Positions 1 to 9,320 of a DNA stretch of 64,000 nt are shown piece by piece. A program made the position numbers and the translations under genes. The DNA comes from Salegentibacter salegens (GTDB lineage Bacteria > Bacteroidota > Bacteroidia > Flavobacteriales > Flavobacteriaceae): assembly GCF_900142975.1 (NCBI RefSeq), contig NZ_LT670848.1:310001-374000 (forward strand), read 5' to 3'. The number at the start of each line of letters is the position of its first letter. Within the stretch, counting starts at the first letter, position 1. The notes below the pieces were generated by a model. The model made no database searches. It was not told the origin of the DNA and saw only the letters and a list, made by a program, of their open reading frames with translations.

Positions 1-1
1 A

Positions 2-442
2 TTAGATGATTTTGAAGCTTTGAAGGAGACTGAATTAATTATTCACCAGGGAGCAGATCCCACGGGAGATATAGACCAGCTTTCAACCCAGGTAAGAAGC
101 GGTATTCTGGAAGATTTATATATGAAAAACCAGGAGCTTATTGAAGATAAAGATGAAAAAATCGCTCTCTTAGAGAATGAAATTTCTAAATATCGTGGTG
201 ATGGATTTTCATTTAGTGATTTAAGCCAGGAAGCGAAGATAAATTATGATGGAATAGATGAATTAGGATATTCTAATCTTATTACCACTAATTTTTCTAA
301 AACTGATACCATTCCCACATTTACAGTTGGCTGGAAAGAAGGCCTAAATAACCGCCAGATCACAGAACAAAAACAACGCTTTGAAAAGTGGTTGAAAGTG
401 CGTTTAAAATTGGATACGCTTCAGGTGAAATCGGTTAATTAA
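2..442 (+). CDS. C-terminal part of an unidentified protein, 5' end outside window
   Basis: The frame is open from the first complete codon of the window, so the gene begins upstream; no internal start needs to be invoked. The visible 146 residues are acidic and hydrophilic. A charged, probably coiled-coil stretch (around KNQELIEDKDEKIALLENE) is followed by a compact tail ending in a short basic helix (FEKWLKVRLKLDTLQV). No signal peptide or membrane segment lies in this part. The layout recalls the cytoplasmic tail of DUF389-type membrane proteins of Bacteroidota, but that is a memory-level resemblance and I assign no function. It converges on the ABC transporter genes with a four-base overlap. 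Confidence 0.6.
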   Translation, partial: LDDFEALKETELIIHQGADPTGDIDQLSTQVRSGILEDLYMKNQELIEDKDEKIALLENEISKYRGDGFSFSDLSQEAKINYDGIDELGYSNLITTNFSKTDTIPTFTVGWKEGLNNRQITEQKQRFEKWLKVRLKLDTLQVKSVN

Positions 443-1206
443 AGACCTTGCCGTTGTGCGTCCCTCACTTTTTGGAACAAATTAGAAGAATAAACAAAAT
501 CAACTACCGTTTCATCATCGGTCTTGAAAATTTCTGATTTATCTCCTTTCCAGGCTAAAACACCATCTTTAAGGAAAGCGATTTTTTCGCCAATTTCTAA
601 AACCGAATTCATATCGTGGGTAATAATTATGGTAGTAATATCATATTCATGGGTAATTTCCTGGATAAGGTTATCTATTACCGTGGCAGTCTTAGGATCA
701 AGACCAGAGTTTGGTTCATCACAAAATAGATATTTAGGCCGGTTCACAATAGCACGGGCAATAGAAACCCTTTTTTGCATACCACCACTAATTTCTGAAG
801 GTAGTTTTTTCTCAGAGCCTTCCAAATTTACTCGTTTTAAAACTTCTTTTACTCGTTCCAGGTTTTCCTTTTTCTTTTTTCTGTGAGTAAACATTCTTAG
901 AGGAAACATAACGTTCTCTTCCACCGTCATAGAATCAAAAAGGGCACCTCCTTGAAAAATCATTCCTATTTGCTTACTTAGATCTTTTTTTTCATCTTCA
1001 GTAAATTCAGAATAAGGTTTGCCGTCATATTTAATAACCCCTTTTTCGGGAGTTAATAATCCAAGCATGCATTTTAGAAGTACACTTTTACCAGAACCAG
1101 AGCCCCCAATAATAAGGTTTGTTTTACTTTTATCAAAGGTATAATTAATACCTTTTAAGATTTCCTCTCCACCAAATCCCTTATGTAAATTCTCTATTTC
1201 TATCAT
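439..1206 (-). CDS. MlaF-type ABC transporter ATP-binding protein
   Basis: This is the ATPase of a lipid-trafficking ABC importer of the Mla/Mce family, expected at the cytoplasmic face of the inner membrane with the MlaE-type permease encoded just upstream. The 255-residue protein shows Walker A (GGSGSGKS, about residues 34-41), a Q-loop (IFQGG), the signature SGGMQKRV, Walker B with the catalytic Glu (YLFCDEP) and the switch His (ITHD). The start at 1206 is preferred over an upstream ATG at 1266: it gives the usual MIEIENLHKGF beginning and overlaps the permease stop as TAATG, implying translational coupling. The substrate-binding MlaD/Mce partner is not in the window. Mla identity is by family resemblance; the transported lipid is not shown. 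Confidence 0.9.
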   Translation of the reverse strand: MIEIENLHKGFGGEEILKGINYTFDKSKTNLIIGGSGSGKSVLLKCMLGLLTPEKGVIKYDGKPYSEFTEDEKKDLSKQIGMIFQGGALFDSMTVEENVMFPLRMFTHRKKKKENLERVKEVLKRVNLEGSEKKLPSEISGGMQKRVSIARAIVNRPKYLFCDEPNSGLDPKTATVIDNLIQEITHEYDITTIIITHDMNSVLEIGEKIAFLKDGVLAWKGDKSEIFKTDDETVVDFVYSSNLFQKVRDAQRQGL

Positions 1207-1943
1207 TAACTTAGTAATAATTGGGTTACTGCGTAATTTGTAATAATAATAACCACACTGGTCCATACAAAAGATGTGGTACTGGCTTCTCCAACTTCTA
1301 ACGCACCACCTTTCATATAATAACCATGATAAGCGGGAACTGTTGCCAAAATAAAGGCAAATAAAAATGTTTTTATAAACGCATAGACAAGATGAAAGGG
1401 AATAAAATCTTCCTGAAGTCCCTGTACAAACTGATCTGGTGGCACAAAACCTCCCATAACAGCAGCAGCGTAAGCTCCAAAAACACCCAAAAACATTGCA
1501 ATGGCGATTACAAAAGGATAAAATAACATCGCGACAATCTTAGGGAAAATAAGGTAATTCAAAGAATTGATACCCATTACTTCCAGTGCATCAATTTGTT
1601 CGGTTACATTCATAGAGCCTATACTGGAGGTTATATACGAGCCTACTTTACCTGCCATAATTATAGAAATAAAAGTAGGGGCAAACTCCAGGATTATAGA
1701 CTGCCTGGCCGCGTAGGCAATAAGCGTTTTGGGGATTAAGGGATTATTTAGATTTAAAGCTGTTTGTAAAGCCACTACAGCTCCAATAAAAAAGGATAGA
1801 AAAGCCACAATTCCCATGGAGCCAATAATCAGGTCATCTAATTCTTTAAGGATTAAACCCCTTAAAACCGAACCTTTTGTCATTCGGTGAAAAGTTCCTT
1901 TCAGCATTAAAAAATATTCCCCAATGGAGTGTAGATAGTTCAT
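1206..1943 (-). CDS. MlaE-type ABC transporter permease
   Basis: This is the inner-membrane permease of the Mla/Mce-type lipid transporter. The 245 residues contain about five to six hydrophobic segments and family features such as the GSYITSSIGSMNVTEQIDALEVMGI region, which couples to the ATPase, and an early GAVVALQTA segment. Length matches the family (about 245-260). The start ATG at 1943 is followed by a hydrophilic N-terminal helix typical of MlaE. It shares one base with the ATPase start downstream, so the two form an operon. The gene is divergent from the phosphatase gene at 2061. Confidence 0.9.
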   Translation of the reverse strand: MNYLHSIGEYFLMLKGTFHRMTKGSVLRGLILKELDDLIIGSMGIVAFLSFFIGAVVALQTALNLNNPLIPKTLIAYAARQSIILEFAPTFISIIMAGKVGSYITSSIGSMNVTEQIDALEVMGINSLNYLIFPKIVAMLFYPFVIAIAMFLGVFGAYAAAVMGGFVPPDQFVQGLQEDFIPFHLVYAFIKTFLFAFILATVPAYHGYYMKGGALEVGEASTTSFVWTSVVIIITNYAVTQLLLS

Positions 1944-2027
1944 TAAGCAATTTTTGTAAAGCTAAAATACTAAAAAATTACTCCAAAGTATTTAACGTAG
2001 AATTAATCTTTAGCCTCATAAGTTTAG

Positions 2028-2035
2028 TATTTTTG
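2028..2035 (+). promoter_or_regulatory. -7 promoter element of the phosphatase gene
   Basis: TATTTTTG matches the Bacteroidota -7 consensus TAnnTTTG and lies 25 bases before the ATG at 2061. A clear TTTG at the -33 position is missing (only CTTTAG), so this is a moderate call. Confidence 0.4.
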
Positions 2036-2060
2036 GGCTACTTCTATAAAACAAAATATA

Positions 2061-3716
2061 ATGAGGCGATTTACATTTTTATTATTGGCCGGTTTGTTGG
2101 CATTTCAAGGTTTTTCTCAAGAGAAAGTAGAAGAAAAACCTAAACTGGTAGTGGGAATTGTAGTAGATCAAATGCGCTATGATTACCTCACCCGGTTTTG
2201 GGAACGATTTGGAGAAGACGGATTTAAAAAATTAATTAATGAAGGCTATAACTTTAAAAATAACCATTTTAATTATGTGCCTACTTATACCGGCCCAGGT
2301 CACGCCTCGGTTTATACCGGGACGAGCCCAATGAATCATGGGATTATAGGAAACGGTTGGTACGATAAGTTTATTCACGAATCGGTTTACTGCGCAGGAG
2401 ATGATTCTGTAGAATCGGTTGGTACTGAAGATGATGCGGGAAAAATGTCTCCTCACAGGATGAAAACAACTACGGTTAGTGATGAGAATAGGCTACATAC
2501 CCAAATGCGAGGAAAAACCATTGGTGTTTCTATTAAAGATCGTGGATCTATTCTTCCCGCCGGGCATACTGCAAATGCAGCTTACTGGTTTCACGGCGGT
2601 GACGAGGGGAAATGGATTACCAGTTCATTTTATATGGAAGAATTGCCAAAATGGGTTAAAGACTTTAATGCCTCAGATAAAGTGGAAGCCTATTTAAAAC
2701 CCTGGAATACTTTATATGATATAGAAAGCTACAAGGAAAGCGGAAGCGATAAAAACAATTTTGAAGGTGGTTTTAGAGGAAAAAAGGATGCTACATTCCC
2801 GTATGATCTCGCTAAATTGAGTGAAGAAAATGGTGGGTTTGATATCATTGAAAATTCAGCTTATGGAAATGATATTACCCTGGAGTTTGCTTTGGCAGCA
2901 ATTGAAGCCGAGGAATTGGGACAGGATGTTGATACCGATTTCCTTGCGCTAAGTTTTTCAAGTCCCGATAAGATAGGTCATAATTTTGGAGTTAATTCTA
3001 AAGAGATTCAAGATACTTATCTTAGGCTTGATAAAAATATAGCACAACTTTTAGAAGAATTAAACGAGAAAGTTGGAGAAGGTAATTATACAATTTTTTT
3101 AACGGCAGATCACGGTGGAGTAGATGTTCCTTCTTATCTTGAATCGGTAAATATCCCGGCTGGATATTTTGAGTCTGATGAGTTTACAGACGAGCTTAAA
3201 GAATTTGCTTCAAAGGAGTTTGATGAAGATGAACTTATAGAAAGTGTTTATAACAGCCAGGTTTTCTTTAATTATGAAGTGATGGAAGAAGCCGGAATCA
3301 GCTCCTCAGAGTTACAATCTAAATTGGCACATTACATTCTTCAATTAGATCAAATAGATAAAGTATATACCAGGGATCAGCTTAGCAGCGGTAGTTTTGT
3401 AACCGGTGCAGGTGTAGCTATTCAAAATGGATTTAATCAAAAGAGGAGTGGAGATTTGGTTTATGTTTTAGATCCCGCAACCATTGTGTATTCCAAAACA
3501 GGTTCTACTCACGGTAGCGGATTGATGTATGATACCCATGCTCCTTTAATTTTCTACGGAAACGGAGTGAAAAAAGGTAGCACAAACCAAAGATCAGAAA
3601 TAGTAGATATCGCACCAACGGTTTCAGCACTTTTAGGAATCTCATTTCCTAACGGAACTACCGGAAAACCATTATATATGATGCTGGATGCTGAAGAAAC
3701 TGAGGTTTCAGAATAA
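2061..3716 (+). CDS. pafA: PafA-like secreted alkaline phosphatase
   Basis: This is a secreted phosphate-monoester hydrolase of the alkaline phosphatase superfamily. A signal peptide (MRRFTFLLLAGLLAFQGFSQ) opens the 551-residue protein. Metal-ligand Asp36 lies in VVDQMRYD and the nucleophile is probably Thr77 in PTYTGPGHAS. Asn98 (GNGWYD) and the pair Lys159/Arg161 (SIKDRG) match the Asn/Lys/Arg substrate-binding set described for Elizabethkingia PafA (Thr79, Asn100, Lys162, Arg164), which favours monoesterase over diesterase activity. Later metal motifs are TADHGG and a His near DTHAPL. PafA enzymes act in the periplasm and are made even when phosphate is present. It has its own promoter and converges on the glycosyltransferase gene, overlapping by nine bases. 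Confidence 0.9.
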   Translation: MRRFTFLLLAGLLAFQGFSQEKVEEKPKLVVGIVVDQMRYDYLTRFWERFGEDGFKKLINEGYNFKNNHFNYVPTYTGPGHASVYTGTSPMNHGIIGNGWYDKFIHESVYCAGDDSVESVGTEDDAGKMSPHRMKTTTVSDENRLHTQMRGKTIGVSIKDRGSILPAGHTANAAYWFHGGDEGKWITSSFYMEELPKWVKDFNASDKVEAYLKPWNTLYDIESYKESGSDKNNFEGGFRGKKDATFPYDLAKLSEENGGFDIIENSAYGNDITLEFALAAIEAEELGQDVDTDFLALSFSSPDKIGHNFGVNSKEIQDTYLRLDKNIAQLLEELNEKVGEGNYTIFLTADHGGVDVPSYLESVNIPAGYFESDEFTDELKEFASKEFDEDELIESVYNSQVFFNYEVMEEAGISSSELQSKLAHYILQLDQIDKVYTRDQLSSGSFVTGAGVAIQNGFNQKRSGDLVYVLDPATIVYSKTGSTHGSGLMYDTHAPLIFYGNGVKKGSTNQRSEIVDIAPTVSALLGISFPNGTTGKPLYMMLDAEETEVSE

Positions 3717-4556
3717 TTTCTCCTGCATTTTTTTCCAACGTAAATTTTTTATAAAACGGCCTTCATCTTTATTTACAAGATAAGGTCGTTTTTTATTTTT
3801 AGCATATAGAAAACCGGTTATACAGTTTAGGAAAAAGCTGAAATCTTTCTTTTTAAAGGCAAGCTTAGCTGAAGCTATTAGCGTAATCACAAAGCCATAC
3901 CTCAAGCTGTAAAAAGCTTCTCCCTGCTTATATTTTGAAGCTTTATTGTAATTCTTCCCGGTAGGTTTAAGATGTTTTACCCTTAGGTTTTTATCGGTCT
4001 TTATTTCCCAGCCGTGATATTGGGCAAGTAGCTCGTCTACGGTGTCCCAGCCCATAGCCGGTTTAAGGCCATCAATATCTTTAAAACAGGCTTTACGGTA
4101 AGCTTTTAACGCACCGCGAATATGATCTTTCCCGGTTAGATTTTCCAATACCCATTCATCATTTTTCTGAATTTCACAAAAGCCACCAACCATTCCGGTT
4201 TTAAGATTTTGATCAAAATGAAAACTAATTTTCTCTAAATAATTCTGCGGAAAAATTAGATCGGCATCAAACTTACAAATGATGTCGAAATCATCGTCAA
4301 ATGTTTTTAGGCCAATATTAAAAGCATTTACAACTTTGCTGCCGGGCAAATGCTTCCCTTCTGAAACATTTTTTATCAGTGAGATTTCAGGATGTTTTTC
4401 AGCAAATTTTGAGACAATTTTTGGAGTATTATCTGTAGAGCCATCATCTACCACCACTATTTTATCAGCCGGTTGGCTTTGGCCGATCAAAGATTGCAGG
4501 GTTTGGCCAATAAAATTAGCTTCGTTGTAAGCGGGGATAATGATATAGATCTTCAA
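3708..4556 (-). CDS. Glycosyltransferase family 2
   Basis: This is a GT-A fold transferase that uses a nucleotide-sugar donor. The N-terminus carries the diagnostic IIPAYNEANF and VVVDDGSTDNT motifs, followed by the DXD-like metal motif CKFDADLIFP near residue 100 and a WDTVDELL acceptor-side motif. The 282 residues include one weak hydrophobic stretch near residue 225 (YGFVITLIASAKLAF), so membrane association is possible. It is the last gene of a likely operon after the ketoacyl synthase and the methyltransferase, 38 bases downstream of the latter. Donor and acceptor cannot be read from sequence. A surface glycan or glycolipid role is an inference from the neighbours. Confidence 0.9.
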   Translation of the reverse strand: MKIYIIIPAYNEANFIGQTLQSLIGQSQPADKIVVVDDGSTDNTPKIVSKFAEKHPEISLIKNVSEGKHLPGSKVVNAFNIGLKTFDDDFDIICKFDADLIFPQNYLEKISFHFDQNLKTGMVGGFCEIQKNDEWVLENLTGKDHIRGALKAYRKACFKDIDGLKPAMGWDTVDELLAQYHGWEIKTDKNLRVKHLKPTGKNYNKASKYKQGEAFYSLRYGFVITLIASAKLAFKKKDFSFFLNCITGFLYAKNKKRPYLVNKDEGRFIKNLRWKKMQEKLF

Positions 4557-4594
4557 ATGGCGAAATTTAAAGGTTTTGCAAAGATTAATTTCGC

Positions 4595-5116
4595 TTAAAT
4601 CCGCTCTGCATAAACCGCGTAATATCTGGGAGTGAAATATCTTAAAACAGGTCTAATCCCCACTTTGTTCACCGGATTAGTCCATTTTTTTCTGCTAATA
4701 ATTTTCCATCCTGCTTTTTCTAAAAGCCAATCGAATTGCCAGTCTTCAAACTCGTGGTAATGCCGGTCGCGCATATCTGTTTTGCTACGATAAGCACTGG
4801 AAAACCACAATTTAAGCGGTACAGTAGCTACTAATTTATCGGCTTTAATATTTGATAAGACGTTATAGGGAGAAACCAGGTGCTCAAAAATTTCGAATGC
4901 GGTTACCACATTATAAGCAGTACTTTCTACGGCTGTAGTGTTTATGTCCAGGTCTTCCCCTTCAGTATTTTGCACCCTGTAATTATGTTTTTCCATAATT
5001 TCTGAAAAAGGATTTTTTACGCCTAAATCAAGAATTTTTTCAGGGGCTGGTACATTAGCTTCCAAAAACGCTAAAGTTTCTTTATATCGTTTGTTAGGAA
5101 AACTATTTTCGTACAT
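4595..5116 (-). CDS. Class I SAM-dependent methyltransferase
   Basis: This is a small (173 residues) Rossmann-fold methyltransferase of the methyltransferase-11/23 type. The SAM-binding motif I region is KILDLGVKNPF, the acidic motif II is NTEGEDLDIN, and AFEIFEHLVSPYNVL is the hallmark motif following the beta-4 strand. A Tyr/His/Trp-rich stretch (RDRHYHEFEDWQFDW) probably lines the substrate pocket. The ATG is directly adjacent to the stop of the ketoacyl-ACP synthase gene (no intergenic base), so the two are very likely co-translated. The substrate is unknown. Confidence 0.85.
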   Translation of the reverse strand: MYENSFPNKRYKETLAFLEANVPAPEKILDLGVKNPFSEIMEKHNYRVQNTEGEDLDINTTAVESTAYNVVTAFEIFEHLVSPYNVLSNIKADKLVATVPLKLWFSSAYRSKTDMRDRHYHEFEDWQFDWLLEKAGWKIISRKKWTNPVNKVGIRPVLRYFTPRYYAVYAERI

Positions 5117-6175
5117 CTAGTATTGGTAAACTATGGCATTCACATTCATTCCCGCACCAACGCTTGCGAACATAATTACATCACCTTTTTCAAGTTGTTG
5201 ATCTGCGATTTTATTACGTACTACCAGATCGTAGAGAGTAGGAACCGTAGCTACGCTACTATTTCCTAATTCCTTGATGGTCATTGGCATTACATTATCT
5301 GGGATTTCCTGTTTCTGAAGTTTGAAAAAACGTTTAATAATGGCTTCATCCATCTTTTCGTTAGCCTGATGAATAAAAATTTTCTTAAGGTCATTTATGC
5401 TTTTACCGCTATTGTCTAAGCAAGTTTTCATTGCGGCAGGAACGTTCATTAAGGCGAACTCGTAAATCTTGCGACCGTTCATTTTTATATACCTTAAATC
5501 TTCTGGAGCTTCAGATTTATTCGATTTCCCGAAGTAAATATAATTGGCTTCATTATAGGCATAAGTACCTGTTTCGTGAGCTAGAATTCCTCCTTCTTCT
5601 TCGGTTTCTTCTATGATTACGGCTCCCGCACCATCAGAAAAAATCATGGAATCACGGTCGTGTTTATCTACCACTCGAGATAAAGCTTCAGCACCAATTA
5701 CCAAACATTTTTTTGCCATTCCGGCTTTCATGAATGCTTGTGCCTGGATGAGGCCTTCAATCCAGCCAGGACATCCAAAAAGCACATCATAACCCACACA
5801 TTTTGGATTTTTGATGCGTAAATGATATTTAACTCTAGTAGCTATACTTGGTACGGTGTCACTCTGTATACTCTCGTGTTTAACATCGCCATAATTGTGG
5901 GCAACAATTATATAATCTAAAGTCTCAGGATCTGTTCCCGCAGCTTCCAAAGCTTTCTGAGCAGCAATTACGGCCATATCTGAAGTATTTAAATTTCCCT
6001 CCAAATAGCGTCGTTCTTCAATTCCCGTTATAGCTTTAAACTTAGCAATTGTTGTCTTGTTATCCTGCGGAAAACCTGTTCCATCAAGATTGTAAAATTC
6101 ATGATTGTCAAAGTCAGCATTTGCGGTTATAACTTTGGGGATATAACTACCTGTGCCGGTAATTTTAATATTCAT
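5117..6175 (-). CDS. 3-oxoacyl-ACP synthase III family protein (FabH-like)
   Basis: This thiolase-fold condensing enzyme would join an acyl-CoA to malonyl-ACP. The catalytic triad is in place: Cys135 (DVLFGCPGW), His269 (FIHQAN) and Asn305 (ELGNSSVAT). The 352 residues are slightly longer than housekeeping FabH (about 320-335). The gene is not next to plsX/rpmF but sits with a methyltransferase and a glycosyltransferase, so it may be a paralogue making a special acyl group (for example branched or pigment-linked) rather than the main initiator of fatty-acid synthesis; that is an inference. It is the first gene of its operon, with a TATATTTG promoter element and a CRP-type palindrome upstream. 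Confidence 0.9.
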   Translation of the reverse strand: MNIKITGTGSYIPKVITANADFDNHEFYNLDGTGFPQDNKTTIAKFKAITGIEERRYLEGNLNTSDMAVIAAQKALEAAGTDPETLDYIIVAHNYGDVKHESIQSDTVPSIATRVKYHLRIKNPKCVGYDVLFGCPGWIEGLIQAQAFMKAGMAKKCLVIGAEALSRVVDKHDRDSMIFSDGAGAVIIEETEEEGGILAHETGTYAYNEANYIYFGKSNKSEAPEDLRYIKMNGRKIYEFALMNVPAAMKTCLDNSGKSINDLKKIFIHQANEKMDEAIIKRFFKLQKQEIPDNVMPMTIKELGNSSVATVPTLYDLVVRNKIADQQLEKGDVIMFASVGAGMNVNAIVYQY

Positions 6176-6216
6176 CTGACTTTTAAATTAAGATTAAACT
6201 CCGAATGTACTAATTA

Positions 6217-6224
6217 CAAATATA
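6217..6224 (-). promoter_or_regulatory. -7 promoter element of the ketoacyl synthase operon
   Basis: Read on the minus strand this is TATATTTG, an exact match to the Bacteroidota -7 consensus TAnnTTTG, about 42 bases before the ATG. No good TTTG is seen at the right distance upstream, which would fit a promoter that depends on an activator. Confidence 0.5.
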
Positions 6225-6259
6225 GTGAGCTTTAAACAAAATGGAAAAATAAACTGAAA

Positions 6260-6275
6260 TGTGACGAAAGTCACA
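6260..6275. promoter_or_regulatory. CRP/FNR-type operator palindrome
   Basis: TGTGACGAAAGTCACA is a palindrome with perfect 6-base arms that fits the CRP consensus TGTGA-N6-TCACA exactly. Its centre is about 56 bases upstream of the start site implied by the -7 element of the ketoacyl synthase gene, a position where activators can bind. Bacteroidota do carry Crp/Fnr-family regulators; which one would bind here is unknown. As RNA the same bases would form a 5-bp hairpin with a GAAA loop, so an RNA role is a weaker alternative. Confidence 0.5.
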
Positions 6276-6280
6276 AAATG

Positions 6281-6337
6281 AAAGATGCCTGAAAATTTTC
6301 TTCGGAAATAATTCCGACACTATTTTCAGGCATCTTT
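6281..6337 (-). terminator. Intrinsic terminator after gcvP
   Basis: A 16-bp perfect inverted repeat (arms 6281-6296 and 6322-6337, AAAGATGCCTGAAAAT and its complement) encloses a second small hairpin (6302-6307 with 6312-6317, TCGGAA/TTCCGA). It lies seven bases after the gcvP stop, between gcvP and the ketoacyl synthase promoter. Confidence 0.75.
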
Positions 6338-6343
6338 TAAAAG

Positions 6344-9190
6344 CTATGCATCCATATATTCCTCAATAGGAGGGCAGGTGCACATTAAGTTTCTGTCTCC
6401 AAATGCTTCGTCTACCCTTCTTACGCTTGGCCAGAATTTATTTTCTGATACGTAATTTAACGGGTAAGCCGCTTTTTCTCTTGTATAAGAGAATTTCCAT
6501 TCATCTGAAGTTAGCATGGTAATAGTATGTGGTGCGTTTTTAAGCACGTTATCTTCTTCGCTATCCAACTCTTCAATTTCCTTCCTAATAGAAATTAATG
6601 CGTCACAGAATCTATCCAGTTCAGCTTTGCTTTCACTTTCGGTAGGTTCTATCATCATAGTTCCTGCCACAGGGAAAGAAACAGTAGGGGCGTGGAAGCC
6701 GTAATCTATCAATCGTTTGGCGATATCCACCACTTCAATGCCATTCTCTTTAAATGGACGACAATCTAAGATCATCTCGTGAGCGGCGCGACCACGTTCT
6801 CCAGAATATAATGTTTTGTAATGTTCGTTTAAGCGCTCTTTTACATAGTTGGCATTAAGAATTGCATATTCCGTAGCTTTCTGAAGTCCTTTGCTACCTA
6901 ACATGGTTATATAACCATAAGAAATAAGGCAAACCAAAGAAGAACCCCAGGGTGCTGAAGAAATTGCGCCAATAGCATTTTCTCCACCTGTTTTTATTAC
7001 CGGGTTTCCGGGTAAAAACGGTTTTAATTGTTCTGCAACGCAAATTGGTCCAACTCCGGGGCCACCGCCTCCGTGAGGGATTGCAAAGGTTTTATGTAGG
7101 TTTAAGTGACAAACATCGGCGCCAATTACTCCAGGATTTGTTAAGCCAACCTGGGCATTCATATTTGCACCATCCATATAAACCTGCCCGCCATTATTAT
7201 GAATAATTTGCGTGATTTCTTTAATAGCTGATTCAAAAACCCCGTGGGTAGAAGGATAGGTTACCATTAAAGCAGCAAGATTATCTTTGTGTTTTATCGC
7301 TTTTTCGCGAAGATCGTCTACATCTATATTTCCGTTTTCTGAAGCTTTGGTTACTACCACTTTCATTCCCGCCATTACTGCGGAAGCTGGGTTGGTACCG
7401 TGAGCCGAAGAAGGAATTAAACATATATTTCTATGGCCTTCACCTTTAGATTCGTGGTAAGCTCTAATCGTCATCAAGCCGGCATATTCTCCCTGCGCAC
7501 CAGAATTTGGCTGAAGCGAGGTTGCAGAAAATCCAGTGATCTCTGTTAATTGATCTTCCAGTCTTTTTAAAACGATCTGGTAGCCTTCAGCTTGTTCTAC
7601 CGGTACAAATGGGTGAATATTTCCCCATTGCGGATTGCTTAATGGAAGCATTTCTGAAGCTGCATTTAATTTCATGGTACAACTTCCAAGGGAAATCATA
7701 GACTGGTTCAAAGAAAGATCTTTGCGCTCCAGTTTCTTGATATAACGCATCAGTTCAGTTTCTGAATGATAAAGGTTAAAGACTTTATGCGTTAAAAATT
7801 CGGTTTTTCTCTGTAATGCTGAAGGAATTGCAGATTCCTCTTTTAAGCTTTCAATTTCAGTAGATTTTTCACCTGAAACCGTAGCGAAAACCTTCAAAAT
7901 ATTATTGATGTCTTCCTGGGTTGTAGTTTCATTTAAAGAAATACAAACCGTTTCGGCATCGGGATAATAGAAATTGATTTCATTCTTTTCGGCTTCAGCT
8001 TTAATTTTTTGGGCTTCAGCTTTAACCTGAAGCGTATCAAAATAAGCTGAATTAAGCTGCTTAACACCCATTTTCTCAAGTTCTTCAGCTAAAGTAACTG
8101 TAGAAAAATGAACGGTATCAGCGATATATTTTAAACCATCAGGTCCGTGGTAAACTGCATACATTCCTGCCATCACAGCCAGTAAAACCTGTGCAGTACA
8201 AATGTTTGAAGTCGCTTTATCGCGTTTAATATGTTGTTCCCTGGTTTGAAGGGCCATTCTCAAAGCATGATTTCCATCAATATCTTTGGTTACCCCAATA
8301 ATTCTTCCGGGAAGATTTCTTTTATATTCTTCTTTAGTAGCAAAATAAGCTGCGTGTGGCCCACCATATCCTAAGGGAATTCCAAAACGTTGGGTGGTAC
8401 CAACAACCACATCTACACCAAGTTCTCCCGGTGCCTGTAGTTTAACCAAACTCAAAATATCGGCAGCAACAGCTACTTTTATCTCGGCATCTTTACATTT
8501 TGAAACAAAATCGGTATAGTCAAATACCTGTCCGTATTTGCCGGGATATTGTACTAAAGCTCCAAAGAATTTATCACTAAAATCAAATTCTTCGTGATTG
8601 CCAACCACTAGCTCGATTCCCATAAAATCGGCACGCGTTTTAATAAGATCTATGGTTTGCGGTAACGCCTGTTCAGAAACAAAGAATTTATTTACTTCGT
8701 CTTTCTTCTGCTTGCGATCGCGAACAGCGAATAAAAGTCCCATAGCTTCTGCCGCTGCGGTAGATTCATCTAAAAGCGAGGCATTGGCAATTTCCATTCC
8801 GGTAAGATCGCTTACCATAGTTTGGAAATTTAATAAAGCTTCCAGTCTTCCCTGGGCAATTTCAGCCTGGTAAGGCGTGTAGGCCGTATACCAACCCGGA
8901 TTTTCCAAAATATTTCGTTGAATCACCGCCGGTAATATTCCCTGGTGGTAACCAAGACCTATATAGGTTTTAAAAACCTTGTTTTTAGCAGCTAGTTTAC
9001 CAATATGCTCGGCATACTGATTTTCGCTAAGTGCAGAAGGTAAATTTAAGGGTGATTTTAAACGAATATCGTCGGGGATGGTTTCGTATATTAACTGTTC
9101 TAACGAATCTACACCAATGGTGTCCAACATTGCCTGGAGATTGCTTTCTCTGGGGCCAATATGGCGTAGGGCAAAAGAATCTGTTCTCAT
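6344..9190 (-). CDS. gcvP: Glycine dehydrogenase (decarboxylating), P-protein of the glycine cleavage system
   Basis: This PLP enzyme decarboxylates glycine and passes the aminomethyl group to the lipoyl arm of H-protein. The 948 residues match the single-chain (fused alpha-beta) form. The PLP lysine is in the motif [19 protein letters not shown] of the C-terminal half. N-terminal family features include RHIGPRE and [19 protein letters not shown]. An upstream ATG at 9226 is in frame, but the start at 9190 is preferred: it gives the usual [12 protein letters not shown] beginning, and the -7 promoter element (9216-9223) lies between the two ATGs. The gene is monocistronic here; gcvT and gcvH are not in the window. 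Confidence 0.97.
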   Translation of the reverse strand: MRTDSFALRHIGPRESNLQAMLDTIGVDSLEQLIYETIPDDIRLKSPLNLPSALSENQYAEHIGKLAAKNKVFKTYIGLGYHQGILPAVIQRNILENPGWYTAYTPYQAEIAQGRLEALLNFQTMVSDLTGMEIANASLLDESTAAAEAMGLLFAVRDRKQKKDEVNKFFVSEQALPQTIDLIKTRADFMGIELVVGNHEEFDFSDKFFGALVQYPGKYGQVFDYTDFVSKCKDAEIKVAVAADILSLVKLQAPGELGVDVVVGTTQRFGIPLGYGGPHAAYFATKEEYKRNLPGRIIGVTKDIDGNHALRMALQTREQHIKRDKATSNICTAQVLLAVMAGMYAVYHGPDGLKYIADTVHFSTVTLAEELEKMGVKQLNSAYFDTLQVKAEAQKIKAEAEKNEINFYYPDAETVCISLNETTTQEDINNILKVFATVSGEKSTEIESLKEESAIPSALQRKTEFLTHKVFNLYHSETELMRYIKKLERKDLSLNQSMISLGSCTMKLNAASEMLPLSNPQWGNIHPFVPVEQAEGYQIVLKRLEDQLTEITGFSATSLQPNSGAQGEYAGLMTIRAYHESKGEGHRNICLIPSSAHGTNPASAVMAGMKVVVTKASENGNIDVDDLREKAIKHKDNLAALMVTYPSTHGVFESAIKEITQIIHNNGGQVYMDGANMNAQVGLTNPGVIGADVCHLNLHKTFAIPHGGGGPGVGPICVAEQLKPFLPGNPVIKTGGENAIGAISSAPWGSSLVCLISYGYITMLGSKGLQKATEYAILNANYVKERLNEHYKTLYSGERGRAAHEMILDCRPFKENGIEVVDIAKRLIDYGFHAPTVSFPVAGTMMIEPTESESKAELDRFCDALISIRKEIEELDSEEDNVLKNAPHTITMLTSDEWKFSYTREKAAYPLNYVSENKFWPSVRRVDEAFGDRNLMCTCPPIEEYMDA

Positions 9191-9215
9191 TAAAATAAAG
9201 TTGTGTTTTGAGCTG

Positions 9216-9223
9216 CAAAAGTA
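9216..9223 (-). promoter_or_regulatory. -7 promoter element of gcvP
   Basis: Minus-strand TACTTTTG is an exact TAnnTTTG match 25 bases before the preferred gcvP start. A -33 TTTG is not obvious. No glycine riboswitch fold is visible in the short leader. Confidence 0.45.
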
Positions 9224-9320
9224 CATATTTTAAACGTAATTTTTTAGTGATTAGGCGTATACACTTGTTAAGATTTATGACGTCAGTTTTGGTTGCGGGA
9301 AGAATGATTAATTTAGCAGG

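Noticed and set aside
1877..2143. Plus-strand ORF of 88 codons spanning the divergent region
   Set aside because: It overlaps the MlaE-type gene on the opposite strand and the start of the phosphatase gene in another frame; no family features.
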